DNA from: UBA3478 sp964217345
GTDB lineage: Bacteria; Bacteroidota; Bacteroidia; Flavobacteriales; Flavobacteriaceae
Reading direction: 5' to 3'
Assembly (NCBI GenBank): GCA_964217345.1
Contig: CAXPJI010000058.1
Coordinates: forward strand, 1-5,451
DNA: 5,451 nucleotides
The notes beneath the pieces were generated by a model, which saw only the letters and a list, made by a program, of their open reading frames with translations, was not told the origin of the DNA and made no database searches. Of this stretch, positions 1-5,451 are shown in pieces; the stretch's first letter is position 1; each line of letters opens with the position of its first letter. The position numbers were made by a program, and so were the translations under genes.

Positions 1-70
1 TCGCATCAAAACCATTGACAACCTTAAAACGTTGTCCCGGTGTAATCGGTTTTAATTTTCTAACAGCCAT
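1..70 (-). CDS. rplB: 50S ribosomal protein L2 (uL2), N-terminal fragment
   Basis: Only the first 23 codons (plus one base) are present; the gene continues past the left edge. The reverse complement starts with ATG at 70-68 and reads MAVRKLKPITPGQRF followed by KVVNGFDA, the typical uL2 N-terminus of Flavobacteriia. uL2 binds 23S rRNA near the peptidyl-transferase centre, is needed for subunit association, and is a late member of the S10 operon. The start lies 9 nt after the rplW stop, so the two genes are almost certainly co-transcribed. No Shine-Dalgarno sequence is visible; the bases before the ATG are AT-rich (actgaa), as is usual in Bacteroidota. Identity is secure from context and the N-terminal motif, but the rest of the protein cannot be judged. 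Confidence 0.93.
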   Translation of the reverse strand, partial: MAVRKLKPITPGQRFKVVNGFDA

Positions 71-79
71 TTCAGTATA

Positions 80-370
80 TTATAGATTACTGTAAATATC
101 AATTACTTCACCTTCAGCAACCTGAACAATAGCCTTCTTAAGAAGGTTTGTTTTACCGTGCTGAATTCCAGTTTTGGTGTAGCGTGTTTTACGCTCTGCA
201 GCATAAATTTGAGTTCTAACCTTGTCTACAGTAACACCGTAAGTAGACTCAACCGCTTCCTTGATCTGGATTTTATTTGCCTTAGGATCTACATAGAAAC
301 CATAACGATTGAAAAGCTCGCCTTCAGCGCTTAACTTTTCAGTAATAATGGGCTTAATAAGAATACTCAT
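80..370 (-). CDS. rplW: 50S ribosomal protein L23 (uL23)
   Basis: The 96-residue product matches the family length (about 100 in E. coli). uL23 binds domain III of 23S rRNA and sits at the exit of the peptide tunnel, where it docks trigger factor and the signal recognition particle. Family features visible are the N-terminal IKPIITEK (residues 5-12), the strand YGFYVDPKANKIQIKEAVE (23-41), and YGVTVDKVRTQ (44-54). A basic segment follows (about 60-80, with KTRYTKTG and LLKKAIV), corresponding to the rRNA-binding extension. The ATG at 370 lies 7 nt after the rplD stop. A GAGGT directly abuts the ATG, too close to act as a normal Shine-Dalgarno site. rplB starts 9 nt downstream. The position between rplD and rplB is the standard S10-operon order. 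Confidence 0.97.
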   Translation of the reverse strand: MSILIKPIITEKLSAEGELFNRYGFYVDPKANKIQIKEAVESTYGVTVDKVRTQIYAAERKTRYTKTGIQHGKTNLLKKAIVQVAEGEVIDIYSNL

Positions 371-377
371 ACCTCAA

Positions 378-1007
378 TTATTTGTTTAAATTGGTTTCAA
401 TAGCCTCGATTGCGCTCTCAGAAATAACAACATTTGCAGCATTAACAATGCTATAAGTGTTTAATTCTGAGCAAGTTACAACTTTAGACTGCTCTAAATT
501 ACGAGACGACAAATATACGTTTTTGTTAGCGTCAGCCAAGACAAAAAGCGACTTTTTAGCCTGAATACCAAGTGATTCCAAAACTGAGATGAAATCCTTG
601 GTCTTTGGCGCATCAAATGCAAGGTCTTCAATAACCATTAATGCACTCTCTTTTGCCTTAAGACTTAACGCTGATCTACGAGCAATACGCTTAACGTTTT
701 TATTTAATTTTTGGTCATAACCATGAGGTCTTGGTCCAAAAATTCTACCACCACCTCTAAAAACAGGTGACTTAATAGAACCAGCACGTGCGGTACCCGT
801 TCCTTTTTGCTTCTTAAGTTTTCTGGTACTACCAGCAATCTCTCCACGCTCTTTAGCCTTGTGATTACCTTGACGCTGATGCGCTAAGTATTGCTTCACA
901 TCTAAATAAATAGCATGCTCATTTGGCTCAAAACCAAAAATATCGTTCGAAAGCTCTACGCTACGACCGGTTTCTTTTCCGTTACGATCTAATACTGCTA
1001 CTTTCAT
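378..1007 (-). CDS. rplD: 50S ribosomal protein L4 (uL4)
   Basis: The 209-residue product is close to the 201 residues of E. coli L4. uL4 binds 23S rRNA domain I, and its long loop lines the narrow part of the peptide exit tunnel. That loop is clear here at about residues 45-95, with the signature QKGTGTARAG (67-76), then SIKSPVFRGGG (77-87) and FGPRP (90-94). K68 corresponds to the E. coli Lys63 position where macrolide-resistance substitutions occur, and it is wild type. In Gammaproteobacteria L4 also represses its own operon through a leader RNA, which matters for the structured gap upstream of rplC. The ATG (1007-1005) overlaps the rplC stop by one base (TAATG), suggesting translational coupling. 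rplW begins 7 nt after the stop. No truncation or odd composition is seen. Confidence 0.97.
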   Translation of the reverse strand: MKVAVLDRNGKETGRSVELSNDIFGFEPNEHAIYLDVKQYLAHQRQGNHKAKERGEIAGSTRKLKKQKGTGTARAGSIKSPVFRGGGRIFGPRPHGYDQKLNKNVKRIARRSALSLKAKESALMVIEDLAFDAPKTKDFISVLESLGIQAKKSLFVLADANKNVYLSSRNLEQSKVVTCSELNTYSIVNAANVVISESAIEAIETNLNK

Positions 1008-1627
1008 TACTTCTCGATTGTTACGTATGCATTTTTATGACCAGGCACACAACCCTTAACAACAAGCACATTCTTCTCAGGAAGAACTTTAACTACTCGT
1101 AGGTTCTGAACCGTTACTTGATCACCACCCATTCTTCCAGCCATACGCATTCCTTTGAATACTCTTGCAGGATAAGAAGCGGCACCAATAGAACCAGGAG
1201 CACGTAGACGGTTGTGCTGACCGTGTGTAGATTGACCCACACCGGCAAAACCGTGACGTTTAACAACCCCTTGGTAACCTTTACCTTTAGAAGTACCGAT
1301 AACATCGACAAACTCTCCTTCTTGGAAAAGCGTTACATCGATGGTATCACCGATACCATATTTACCATTTTCAAAATATCGGAATTCGATGAGCTTTTTC
1401 TTAGGAGAAGTACCCGCTTTTTTGGCATGACCAATTTCAGCCTTTGAAGCACGTTTTTCTGCCTTGTCATCGAAACCGAGTTGAAGTGCATCATACCCGT
1501 CAACCTCTTCGGTTCTGACTTGGGTAACCACGCATGGCCCAGCTTGAATAACGGTACAAGGGATATTCTTCCCGTTCTCGTCAAAAATGCTAGTCATGCC
1601 GATCTTTTTTCCAATTAACCCAGACAT
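1007..1627 (-). CDS. rplC: 50S ribosomal protein L3 (uL3)
   Basis: The 206-residue product compares with 209 in E. coli. uL3 is an early assembly protein of the 50S subunit; its internal loop reaches towards the peptidyl-transferase centre. Visible motifs are the N-terminal GLIGKKIGMTSIF (3-15), GTSKGKGYQGVVKRHGF (111-127), the loop with THGQHNRLRAPGSIG (134-148), and VFKGMRMAGRMGG (156-168). E. coli has QNQTP after GSIG, including the Gln methylated by PrmB; here the stretch is AASYP (149-153), so that glutamine is missing. The gene is preceded by the only long gap in the operon (133 nt, with hairpins) and is followed directly by rplD through a one-base overlap. The chosen ATG is the conserved start; the sequence before it is very AT-rich and lacks a Shine-Dalgarno site. 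Confidence 0.97.
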   Translation of the reverse strand: MSGLIGKKIGMTSIFDENGKNIPCTVIQAGPCVVTQVRTEEVDGYDALQLGFDDKAEKRASKAEIGHAKKAGTSPKKKLIEFRYFENGKYGIGDTIDVTLFQEGEFVDVIGTSKGKGYQGVVKRHGFAGVGQSTHGQHNRLRAPGSIGAASYPARVFKGMRMAGRMGGDQVTVQNLRVVKVLPEKNVLVVKGCVPGHKNAYVTIEK

Positions 1628-1760
1628 ACTATTTATTTAATTATTAATTCTTCTTTTAAAAAATTTGGGTCAAGAAAAACCCTGACCCAGAACTTTTCTA
1701 TTACCGTTTTTCTCAAACCCTCGTTTGAGACATGTCACGAGCACTAAGGCTCGATTATAA
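1628..1760 (-). promoter_or_regulatory. Structured rpsJ-rplC intergenic region, candidate ribosomal-protein leader
   Basis: This 133-nt gap contrasts with gaps of 6-21 nt elsewhere in the operon. Read in transcript order it contains three perfect-stem hairpins: CGAGC/GCTCG with a 6-nt loop (1753-1738), TCTCAAAC/GTTTGAGA with a 4-nt loop (1730-1711), and TGGGTCA/TGACCCA with a 10-nt loop (1689-1666). About 38 nt of AT-rich, probably unstructured sequence then leads to the rplC start. I found no TAnnTTTG promoter in the gap on the transcribed strand. Ribosomal-protein operons are often controlled by such leader RNAs, and L4, encoded two genes downstream, does this in Gammaproteobacteria. The regulator and mechanism here are inference; the stems themselves are read directly. 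Alternatives are an mRNA processing or stability element. Confidence 0.5.
1658..1689 (-). terminator. Possible intrinsic terminator or attenuator upstream of rplC
   Basis: In transcript direction a 7-bp perfect stem TGGGTCA/TGACCCA closes a 10-nt loop and is followed by AA and then six T (1663-1658). This is the layout of a weak Rho-independent terminator. It lies inside the operon, after rpsJ and before rplC, so full termination would silence the downstream ribosomal genes. Partial read-through or regulated attenuation is more plausible. The AA between stem and T-run and the short stem make it weaker than a classical terminator. Confidence 0.35.
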
Positions 1761-2066
1761 TTACACCTTAATCTCTACTTCAACTCCACTAGGTAATTCT
1801 AGTTTCATAAGTGCATCAATTGTCTTTGATGATGAACTGTAGATATCTAGAAGTCTCTTGTAAGAGCTTAACTGAAACTGCTCACGAGATTTTTTGTTTA
1901 CGTGAGGAGAACGTAGTACAGTAAAGATCTTCTTATTCGTTGGCAGTGGAATTGGACCAGTAACAATTGCACCAGTAGTTTTCACTGTCTTAACAATCTT
2001 ATCGGCAGATTTATCTACCAAATTATGATCGTATGATTTTAGTTTAATTCTAATTTTTTGGCTCAT
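1761..2066 (-). CDS. rpsJ: 30S ribosomal protein S10 (uS10, NusE)
   Basis: The 101-residue product is close to the 103 residues of E. coli S10. uS10 is a 30S head protein; with NusB it also takes part in transcription antitermination of rRNA operons, and it links to NusG for transcription-translation coupling. Visible motifs are IRIKLKSYDHNLVDKSADKI (5-24), TGAIVTGPIPLPT (31-43) and the loop SPHVNKKSREQF (53-64). Val57 in that loop, a site of tigecycline-resistance changes in other bacteria, is the usual residue. The ATG lies 12 nt after the fusA stop. No tuf gene sits between fusA and rpsJ, so the str and S10 clusters are joined directly. An AAAGGAG occurs at the end of fusA, but about 20 nt from the ATG, too far to act as a normal ribosome-binding site. 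Confidence 0.97.
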   Translation of the reverse strand: MSQKIRIKLKSYDHNLVDKSADKIVKTVKTTGAIVTGPIPLPTNKKIFTVLRSPHVNKKSREQFQLSSYKRLLDIYSSSSKTIDALMKLELPSGVEVEIKV

Positions 2067-2078
2067 AGCTTTGATAGA

Positions 2079-4202
2079 TTAATTATCTCCTTTAGTTGCC
2101 TTAATAACTTCTTCAGAAATATTCGAAGGTGTCTCAGCGTAATGTGAGAACTCCATTGTAGAGGTGGCTCTACCCGAAGAAAGGGTACGTAAAGAAGTTA
2201 CATAACCAAACATTTCTGAAAGTGGAACAGATGCTTTAACTACTTTAGAACCAGCTCTATCGTCCATAGAATTTACTTGACCACGACGACGGTTAAGATC
2301 CCCAACGATGTCACCCATGTTCTCCTCAGGAGTTAATACCTCAAGTTTCATAATAGGCTCAAGAATAACTGCCTTAGCAGCACGAGCAGACTCCTTATAA
2401 CCAAGCTTCGCAGCTAGCTCAAAAGAAAGTGCATCAGAATCCACTGGGTGGAACGAACCGTCTTTAAGGGTAACTTTCATACTATCCATCTCGAATCCAG
2501 CTAAAGGACCATTCTTCATAGCCTCTTTGAAACCTTTTTCAACTGAAGGGATATATTCTTTAGGTACGTTACCACCTTTCACCTCGTTCACAAATTCAAG
2601 ACCAGTTTTACCTTCATCAGCAGGCTCGATAGTAAATACGATATCCGCAAATTTACCACGACCACCGGTTTGTTTCTTGTAAACCTCACGGTGATCCGCC
2701 TTCTGCGTAAGAGCTTCTTTGTACTCTACTTGTGGCTGACCTTGGTTTACTTCAACCTTGAACTCGCGACGTAAACGGTCAACGATGATATCTAAGTGAA
2801 GCTCACCCATTCCAGAGATAATGGTCTGACCTGAGGCCTCATCTGTTTTAACCTGGAAAGTAGGATCTTCTTCAGCTAGTTTAGCTAAAGCCATACCTAA
2901 TTTATCCACGTCAGCTTTAGTCTTAGGCTCAACAGCGATACCGATTACCGGATCAGGGAAAACCATACTTTCAAGTACGATTGGATGCTTTTCATCCGAT
3001 AGTGTATCACCGGTTTTGATATCCTTGAAACCTACCGCAGCCCCAATATCACCAGCAGAAATCGATTCAATCGCATTTTGCTTATTCGAGTGCATTTGGT
3101 AAATACGAGAGATACGTTCCTTGTTACCTGAACGGTTATTTAAAACGTACGACCCAGCATTTAGAGTACCTGAATAGGCTCTAAAGAACGCTAAACGACC
3201 TACGAATGGATCTGTCGCAATCTTAAATGCCAATGCCGCAAAAGGCTCTTTTGGATCTGGCTTACGCGCAACTTCTTTATCTGTATCTGGATTAGTTCCA
3301 ATAATAGCCTCCTTATCTAGGGGAGAAGGCAGATAACGACAAACCGCATCTAACAGGAACTGAACCCCTTTATTCTTAAATGATGAACCACAGACCATCG
3401 GGATGATACTCATATCCATAACAGCAGCTCGAAGCGCAGCATGAACCTCATCCTCAGTAATTGAATCTTCGTCTTCAAAGAATTTTTCCATTAGTGATTC
3501 GTCATACTCAGCAACAGCTTCGATAAGTTCTGCACGGTATTGACGAACCTCATCTTCCATGTCTGCAGGAATATCGACAACATCGAAAGTAGACCCGAAA
3601 TTATCATCATGCCATACAATCGCGCGGTTTTTAACAAGATCAACGATCCCTTTAAAATCTGCTTCATCACCGATTGGTAATACAATTGGCACTGCATTCG
3701 ACTTTAACATCTCACGAACCTGTGTACAAACTGCTAAGAAATTAGCACCCTGACGATCCATCTTGTTAACAAACCCCATACGAGGCACCTTATAGTTGTC
3801 GGCTAGTCTCCAGTTTGTTTCTGATTGAGGTTCTACGCCATCAACCGCACTGAACAAGAAAACAAGACCATCTAATACACGAAGCGAACGGTTCACCTCA
3901 ACAGTAAAGTCAACGTGACCGGGGGTATCAATAATATTAAAATGATAACCTTTAGATTCATCAGTAAGCTGACCATTTTCTGTTGGGAAATTCCAAGTAC
4001 AAGTGGTAGCAGCAGAAGTAATCGTAATACCTCTCTCCTGCTCTTGCTCCATCCAGTCCATGGTAGCAGCACCATCGTGAACTTCACCAATTTTGTGGCT
4101 TACTCCAGTGTAAAATAATATACGTTCAGTGGTAGTTGTTTTACCTGCATCAATGTGAGCAGCAATACCAATGTTTCTAGTGAATTTTAAATCTCTTGCC
4201 AT
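2079..4202 (-). CDS. fusA: Translation elongation factor G (EF-G)
   Basis: The 707-residue product matches bacterial EF-G (704 in E. coli). This cytosolic GTPase drives translocation of tRNA and mRNA on the ribosome and, with ribosome recycling factor, helps split post-termination ribosomes. The G domain covers about residues 1-294: P-loop AHIDAGKT (15-22), switch I RGITITSAATT (57-67), DTPGH (92-96, with the catalytic His96), NKMD (146-149) and CGSSFKNKG (271-279). Domains II-V follow. Domain III includes SGMGELHLDI, domain IV has GGRGKFADIVF and the tip sequence HPVDSD starting at His585 (E. coli His583 equivalent), and domain V ends with TSLRTLSSGRATSTMEF. The full motif set supports canonical EF-G rather than a tetracycline-protection protein or EF-G2 paralogue. 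It lies 6 nt after rpsG and 12 nt before rpsJ. Confidence 0.98.
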   Translation of the reverse strand: MARDLKFTRNIGIAAHIDAGKTTTTERILFYTGVSHKIGEVHDGAATMDWMEQEQERGITITSAATTCTWNFPTENGQLTDESKGYHFNIIDTPGHVDFTVEVNRSLRVLDGLVFLFSAVDGVEPQSETNWRLADNYKVPRMGFVNKMDRQGANFLAVCTQVREMLKSNAVPIVLPIGDEADFKGIVDLVKNRAIVWHDDNFGSTFDVVDIPADMEDEVRQYRAELIEAVAEYDESLMEKFFEDEDSITEDEVHAALRAAVMDMSIIPMVCGSSFKNKGVQFLLDAVCRYLPSPLDKEAIIGTNPDTDKEVARKPDPKEPFAALAFKIATDPFVGRLAFFRAYSGTLNAGSYVLNNRSGNKERISRIYQMHSNKQNAIESISAGDIGAAVGFKDIKTGDTLSDEKHPIVLESMVFPDPVIGIAVEPKTKADVDKLGMALAKLAEEDPTFQVKTDEASGQTIISGMGELHLDIIVDRLRREFKVEVNQGQPQVEYKEALTQKADHREVYKKQTGGRGKFADIVFTIEPADEGKTGLEFVNEVKGGNVPKEYIPSVEKGFKEAMKNGPLAGFEMDSMKVTLKDGSFHPVDSDALSFELAAKLGYKESARAAKAVILEPIMKLEVLTPEENMGDIVGDLNRRRGQVNSMDDRAGSKVVKASVPLSEMFGYVTSLRTLSSGRATSTMEFSHYAETPSNISEEVIKATKGDN

Positions 4203-4208
4203 GTCTGA

Positions 4209-4685
4209 TTAGAATCTAAAGTGTGAGAACGCTTTGTTAGCCTCAGCCATTTTATGAGTATCCATACGCTTCTTAACCGCAGCACCTTCTTCTTTGGCAG
4301 CAGCAAGAATTTCAGAAGCTAATTTTTGAGCCATTGACTTCTCGTTACGCTTTCTTGCATAACTAATCAACCACTTCATAGCAGTAGAAATTTTGCGATC
4401 AGGACGAATAGGCATAGGAATCTGAAAAGTAGCTCCACCCACACGACGACTACGTACTTCTACGTGAGGCATCACATTAGATAAAGCATCTTTCCAAAGC
4501 TCTAATGCAGATTTTTCTTCGTCAGTCTTTTTCTGATCTACAATATCGATTGCATCGTAAAAAATGCGGAAGGCAACAGATTTCTTACCATCCCACATCA
4601 TCATATTTACGAAACGTGTTACTAATTGATCTCCAAATTTAGGATCTGGAAGCATCGGACGTTTTTTTGCTTGTCTTTTTCTCAT
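4209..4685 (-). CDS. rpsG: 30S ribosomal protein S7 (uS7)
   Basis: The 158-residue product is in the usual range of 155-179. uS7 nucleates assembly of the 30S head by binding the 3' major domain of 16S rRNA, and it contacts the E-site region. Visible motifs are the basic N-terminus MRKRQAKKR, FVNMMMWDGKKSVAFRIFYDA (25-45), the highly conserved MPHVEVRSRRVGGATFQIP (72-90), and the C-terminal KKRMDTHKMAEANKAFSHF (138-156). In E. coli, S7 represses its operon by binding the rpsL-rpsG gap; here that gap is only 21 nt, so such a site would have to be very small or lie elsewhere. fusA starts 6 nt after the stop. No Shine-Dalgarno site is evident before the ATG. Confidence 0.97.
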   Translation of the reverse strand: MRKRQAKKRPMLPDPKFGDQLVTRFVNMMMWDGKKSVAFRIFYDAIDIVDQKKTDEEKSALELWKDALSNVMPHVEVRSRRVGGATFQIPMPIRPDRKISTAMKWLISYARKRNEKSMAQKLASEILAAAKEEGAAVKKRMDTHKMAEANKAFSHFRF

Positions 4686-4706
4686 CGTACTTGCGTCTTT
4701 TCAGAA

Positions 4707-5081
4707 CTACTTTTTAGGACGCTTTGCGCCGTATTTTGAACGTCGTTGTGTACGACCCTGTACACCTGCGGTGTCAAGGGCTCCTCTAACAATGTGATAA
4801 CGAACTCCAGGTAAGTCCTTCACACGTCCACCGCGTACCAATACTATCGAGTGCTCTTGGAGATTGTGCCCCTCTCCTGGAATGTACGCATTAACCTCTT
4901 TTCCATTGGTTAAACGTACCCTAGCTACCTTTCTCATTGCTGAGTTAGGTTTCTTTGGTGTAGTAGTGTATACACGAGTACACACACCTCTACGCTGGGG
5001 ACAAGAATCCAAAGCAGCCGATTTGCTCTTCTTGGCAATCGAGTGTCTACCTTTTCTTACTAGTTGTGAAATTGTTGGCAT
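4707..5081 (-). CDS. rpsL: 30S ribosomal protein S12 (uS12)
   Basis: The 124-residue product has the same length as E. coli S12. uS12 lies at the decoding centre and controls tRNA selection accuracy. Conserved motifs are MPTISQLVRKGR (1-12), CPQRRGVCTRVYTTTPKKPN (27-46), VNAYIPGEGHNLQEHS (63-78) and GGRVKDLPGVRYHIVRGALD (84-103). Lys43 and Lys88 (E. coli K42 and K87 in numbering without Met) are both present, so the protein carries the streptomycin-sensitive residues. Asp89, the residue beta-methylthiolated in many bacteria, is also present. This is the first gene of the operon, with a Bacteroidota-type promoter about 32 nt upstream of its ATG and a short leader that includes an AGGAG 12 nt before the start. 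Confidence 0.98.
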   Translation of the reverse strand: MPTISQLVRKGRHSIAKKSKSAALDSCPQRRGVCTRVYTTTPKKPNSAMRKVARVRLTNGKEVNAYIPGEGHNLQEHSIVLVRGGRVKDLPGVRYHIVRGALDTAGVQGRTQRRSKYGAKRPKK

Positions 5082-5095
5082 TCTTCTATTTTACT

Positions 5096-5108
5096 CCTAA
5101 TTTTTAGG
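5096..5108 (-). promoter_or_regulatory. Small hairpin with SD-like AGGAG in the rpsL 5' leader
   Basis: In transcript order the leader contains CCTAA-AAA-TTAGG followed by AG, a 5-bp perfect stem with a 3-nt loop. The right arm overlaps an AGGAG (5098-5094) lying 12 nt before the rpsL ATG. If transcription starts about 4-6 nt past the TACATTTG element, the hairpin forms the 5' end of the mRNA. It could stabilise the transcript or mask the AGGAG. The stem is short and AT-rich, so the structure is marginal, and the AGGAG spacing is longer than usual. Confidence 0.35.
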
Positions 5109-5112
5109 GCTG

Positions 5113-5143
5113 CAAATGTACTTATTAATTATTGAAAATCAAA
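5113..5143 (-). promoter_or_regulatory. Bacteroidota-type sigma-70 promoter of the rpsL operon
   Basis: On the minus strand a TTTG (5143-5140) is followed after exactly 19 nt by TACATTTG (5120-5113). This matches the Bacteroidota consensus of TTG near -33 and TAnnTTTG near -7. The predicted start is around 5107-5109, giving a leader of about 27 nt. The sequence further upstream (5144-5180) is very AT-rich, including an imperfect palindrome GAATTT...AAATTC (5155-5178), and could act like an UP element. No equally good promoter was found elsewhere in the window. Confidence 0.85.
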
Positions 5144-5305
5144 TCGAAGCAAAAGAATTTTAAAATAATCTTAAATTCTATCGTTGACCCCCTGCACCAA
5201 CCTTAACCCAAGAATTTATATACGACGTCTATTTAAGAAGATTATAAAGACCAAAAAATGTAAACCTTAGAATTCGTAACCCAGACCCGAAGTGACTTTA
5301 ACAAG
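5144..5305. other. AT-rich non-coding stretch upstream of the rpsL promoter
   Basis: These 162 bases lie between the promoter and the terminal inverted repeat. All frames that I read through are closed by frequent stops; the longest open piece noticed is about two dozen codons without a recognisable product. I see no tRNA, no convincing divergent promoter and no strong terminator. A C-rich patch (about 5187-5210) stands out from the AT-rich surroundings without a recognisable role. Confidence 0.6.
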
Positions 5306-5451
5306 AAAATTAGAATGCAAAGTCAATGGCTAATTTCAAAAGATAGTTATTGAAGGCTATAAATTCTGCGAAATCAAAAATTTGATAGAACGAAAATGAT
5401 ATTTCAATAACTATCTTTTGAAATTAGCCATTGACTTTGCATTCTAATTTT
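5306..5451. repeat. Perfect 49-nt inverted repeat with 48-nt spacer at the window end
   Basis: The left arm 5306-5354 begins AAAATTAGAATGCAAAGTCA, and the right arm 5403-5451 is its exact reverse complement, ending in TGACTTTGCATTCTAATTTT, with no mismatch over 49 bases. The spacer 5355-5402 contains a smaller hairpin, ATCAAA-AA-TTTGAT (5373-5386). The right arm ends on the last base, so the repeat may be longer. Neither arm encodes a plausible protein. Possibilities are a palindromic or MITE-like element, a long extrusion-prone or bidirectional terminator structure, or a fold-back (chimeric amplification or assembly) artefact. The sequence alone does not decide. Confidence 0.9.

Noticed and set aside
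1214..1447. Plus-strand open frame of 77 codons opposite rplC
   Set aside because: It lies entirely antisense to a clearly real L3 gene, resembles no known family and has no promoter; it is a shadow of the coding sequence.
1711..1730. 8-bp perfect hairpin considered as an independent terminator
   Set aside because: On the transcribed strand it is followed by A residues rather than T, so it does not fit an intrinsic terminator; it is kept only as part of the structured gap.
2084..2090. AAAGGAG at the end of fusA as the ribosome-binding site of rpsJ
   Set aside because: It lies about 20 nt from the rpsJ ATG and is explained by conserved EF-G C-terminal codons; Shine-Dalgarno use is rare in this phylum.
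3893..4118. Overlapping open frames on both strands inside the 5' part of fusA
   Set aside because: The real frame carries the EF-G P-loop, switch I and DTPGH motifs; the others are low-complexity Leu/Ser-rich shadows.
4864..5100. Plus-strand open frame of 78 codons opposite rpsL and its leader
   Set aside because: It is antisense to conserved S12 codons; the composition reflects the opposite strand and no start signals are visible.
5313..5353. Short open frame MQSQWLISKDSY in the inverted repeat, read identically from both arms
   Set aside because: Only 12 codons, no promoter or ribosome-binding context, and the duplication follows automatically from the perfect inverted repeat.
5412..5439. 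Near-matches to TAnnTTTG (TGACTTTG and TATCTTTTG) on the plus strand as a divergent promoter
   Set aside because: Each deviates from the consensus and neither has a TTG at the right spacing; no gene is visible downstream within the window.

Overview
The window holds a ribosomal-protein and translation-factor operon from a member of the Bacteroidota, most likely the Flavobacteriia. The evidence is the protein sequences (for example uL2 opening MAVRKLKPITPGQRF), a clear Bacteroidota-type promoter (TTTG, 19 nt, TACATTTG) ahead of the first gene, mostly absent Shine-Dalgarno sequences, and the gene order. All genes lie on the minus strand, so transcription runs from high to low coordinates.

In transcription order the genes are rpsL (S12), rpsG (S7), fusA (EF-G), rpsJ (S10), rplC (L3), rplD (L4), rplW (L23) and the first 23 codons of rplB (L2), which leaves at the left edge. 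This is the 'str' cluster running straight into the 'S10' cluster. tuf (EF-Tu), which follows fusA in many bacteria, is absent. Most gaps are 6-21 nt, and rplC and rplD share one base (TAATG). All complete genes are near full family length, with key motifs intact and no frameshift.

Two stretches are not explained by coding. The 133-nt rpsJ-rplC gap (1628-1760) is the only long gap inside the operon. On the transcribed strand it holds three successive perfect-stem hairpins, and the last is followed by AA and six T. It is a candidate leader or attenuator ahead of rplC-rplD, and L4 is a known feedback regulator in Gammaproteobacteria. The region upstream of rpsL (5082-5451) holds the promoter, a small hairpin at the predicted 5' end of the mRNA that overlaps an AGGAG, about 160 nt of AT-rich sequence with no gene recognised, and a perfect 49-nt inverted repeat (arms 5306-5354 and 5403-5451, 48-nt spacer) that runs to the last base. 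That repeat may be a palindromic or MITE-like element, or a fold-back or assembly artefact if the window end is a contig end.

The core is an ordinary housekeeping operon. I see no evidence for a novel protein system; the second-look items are the intra-operon leader and the terminal inverted repeat.
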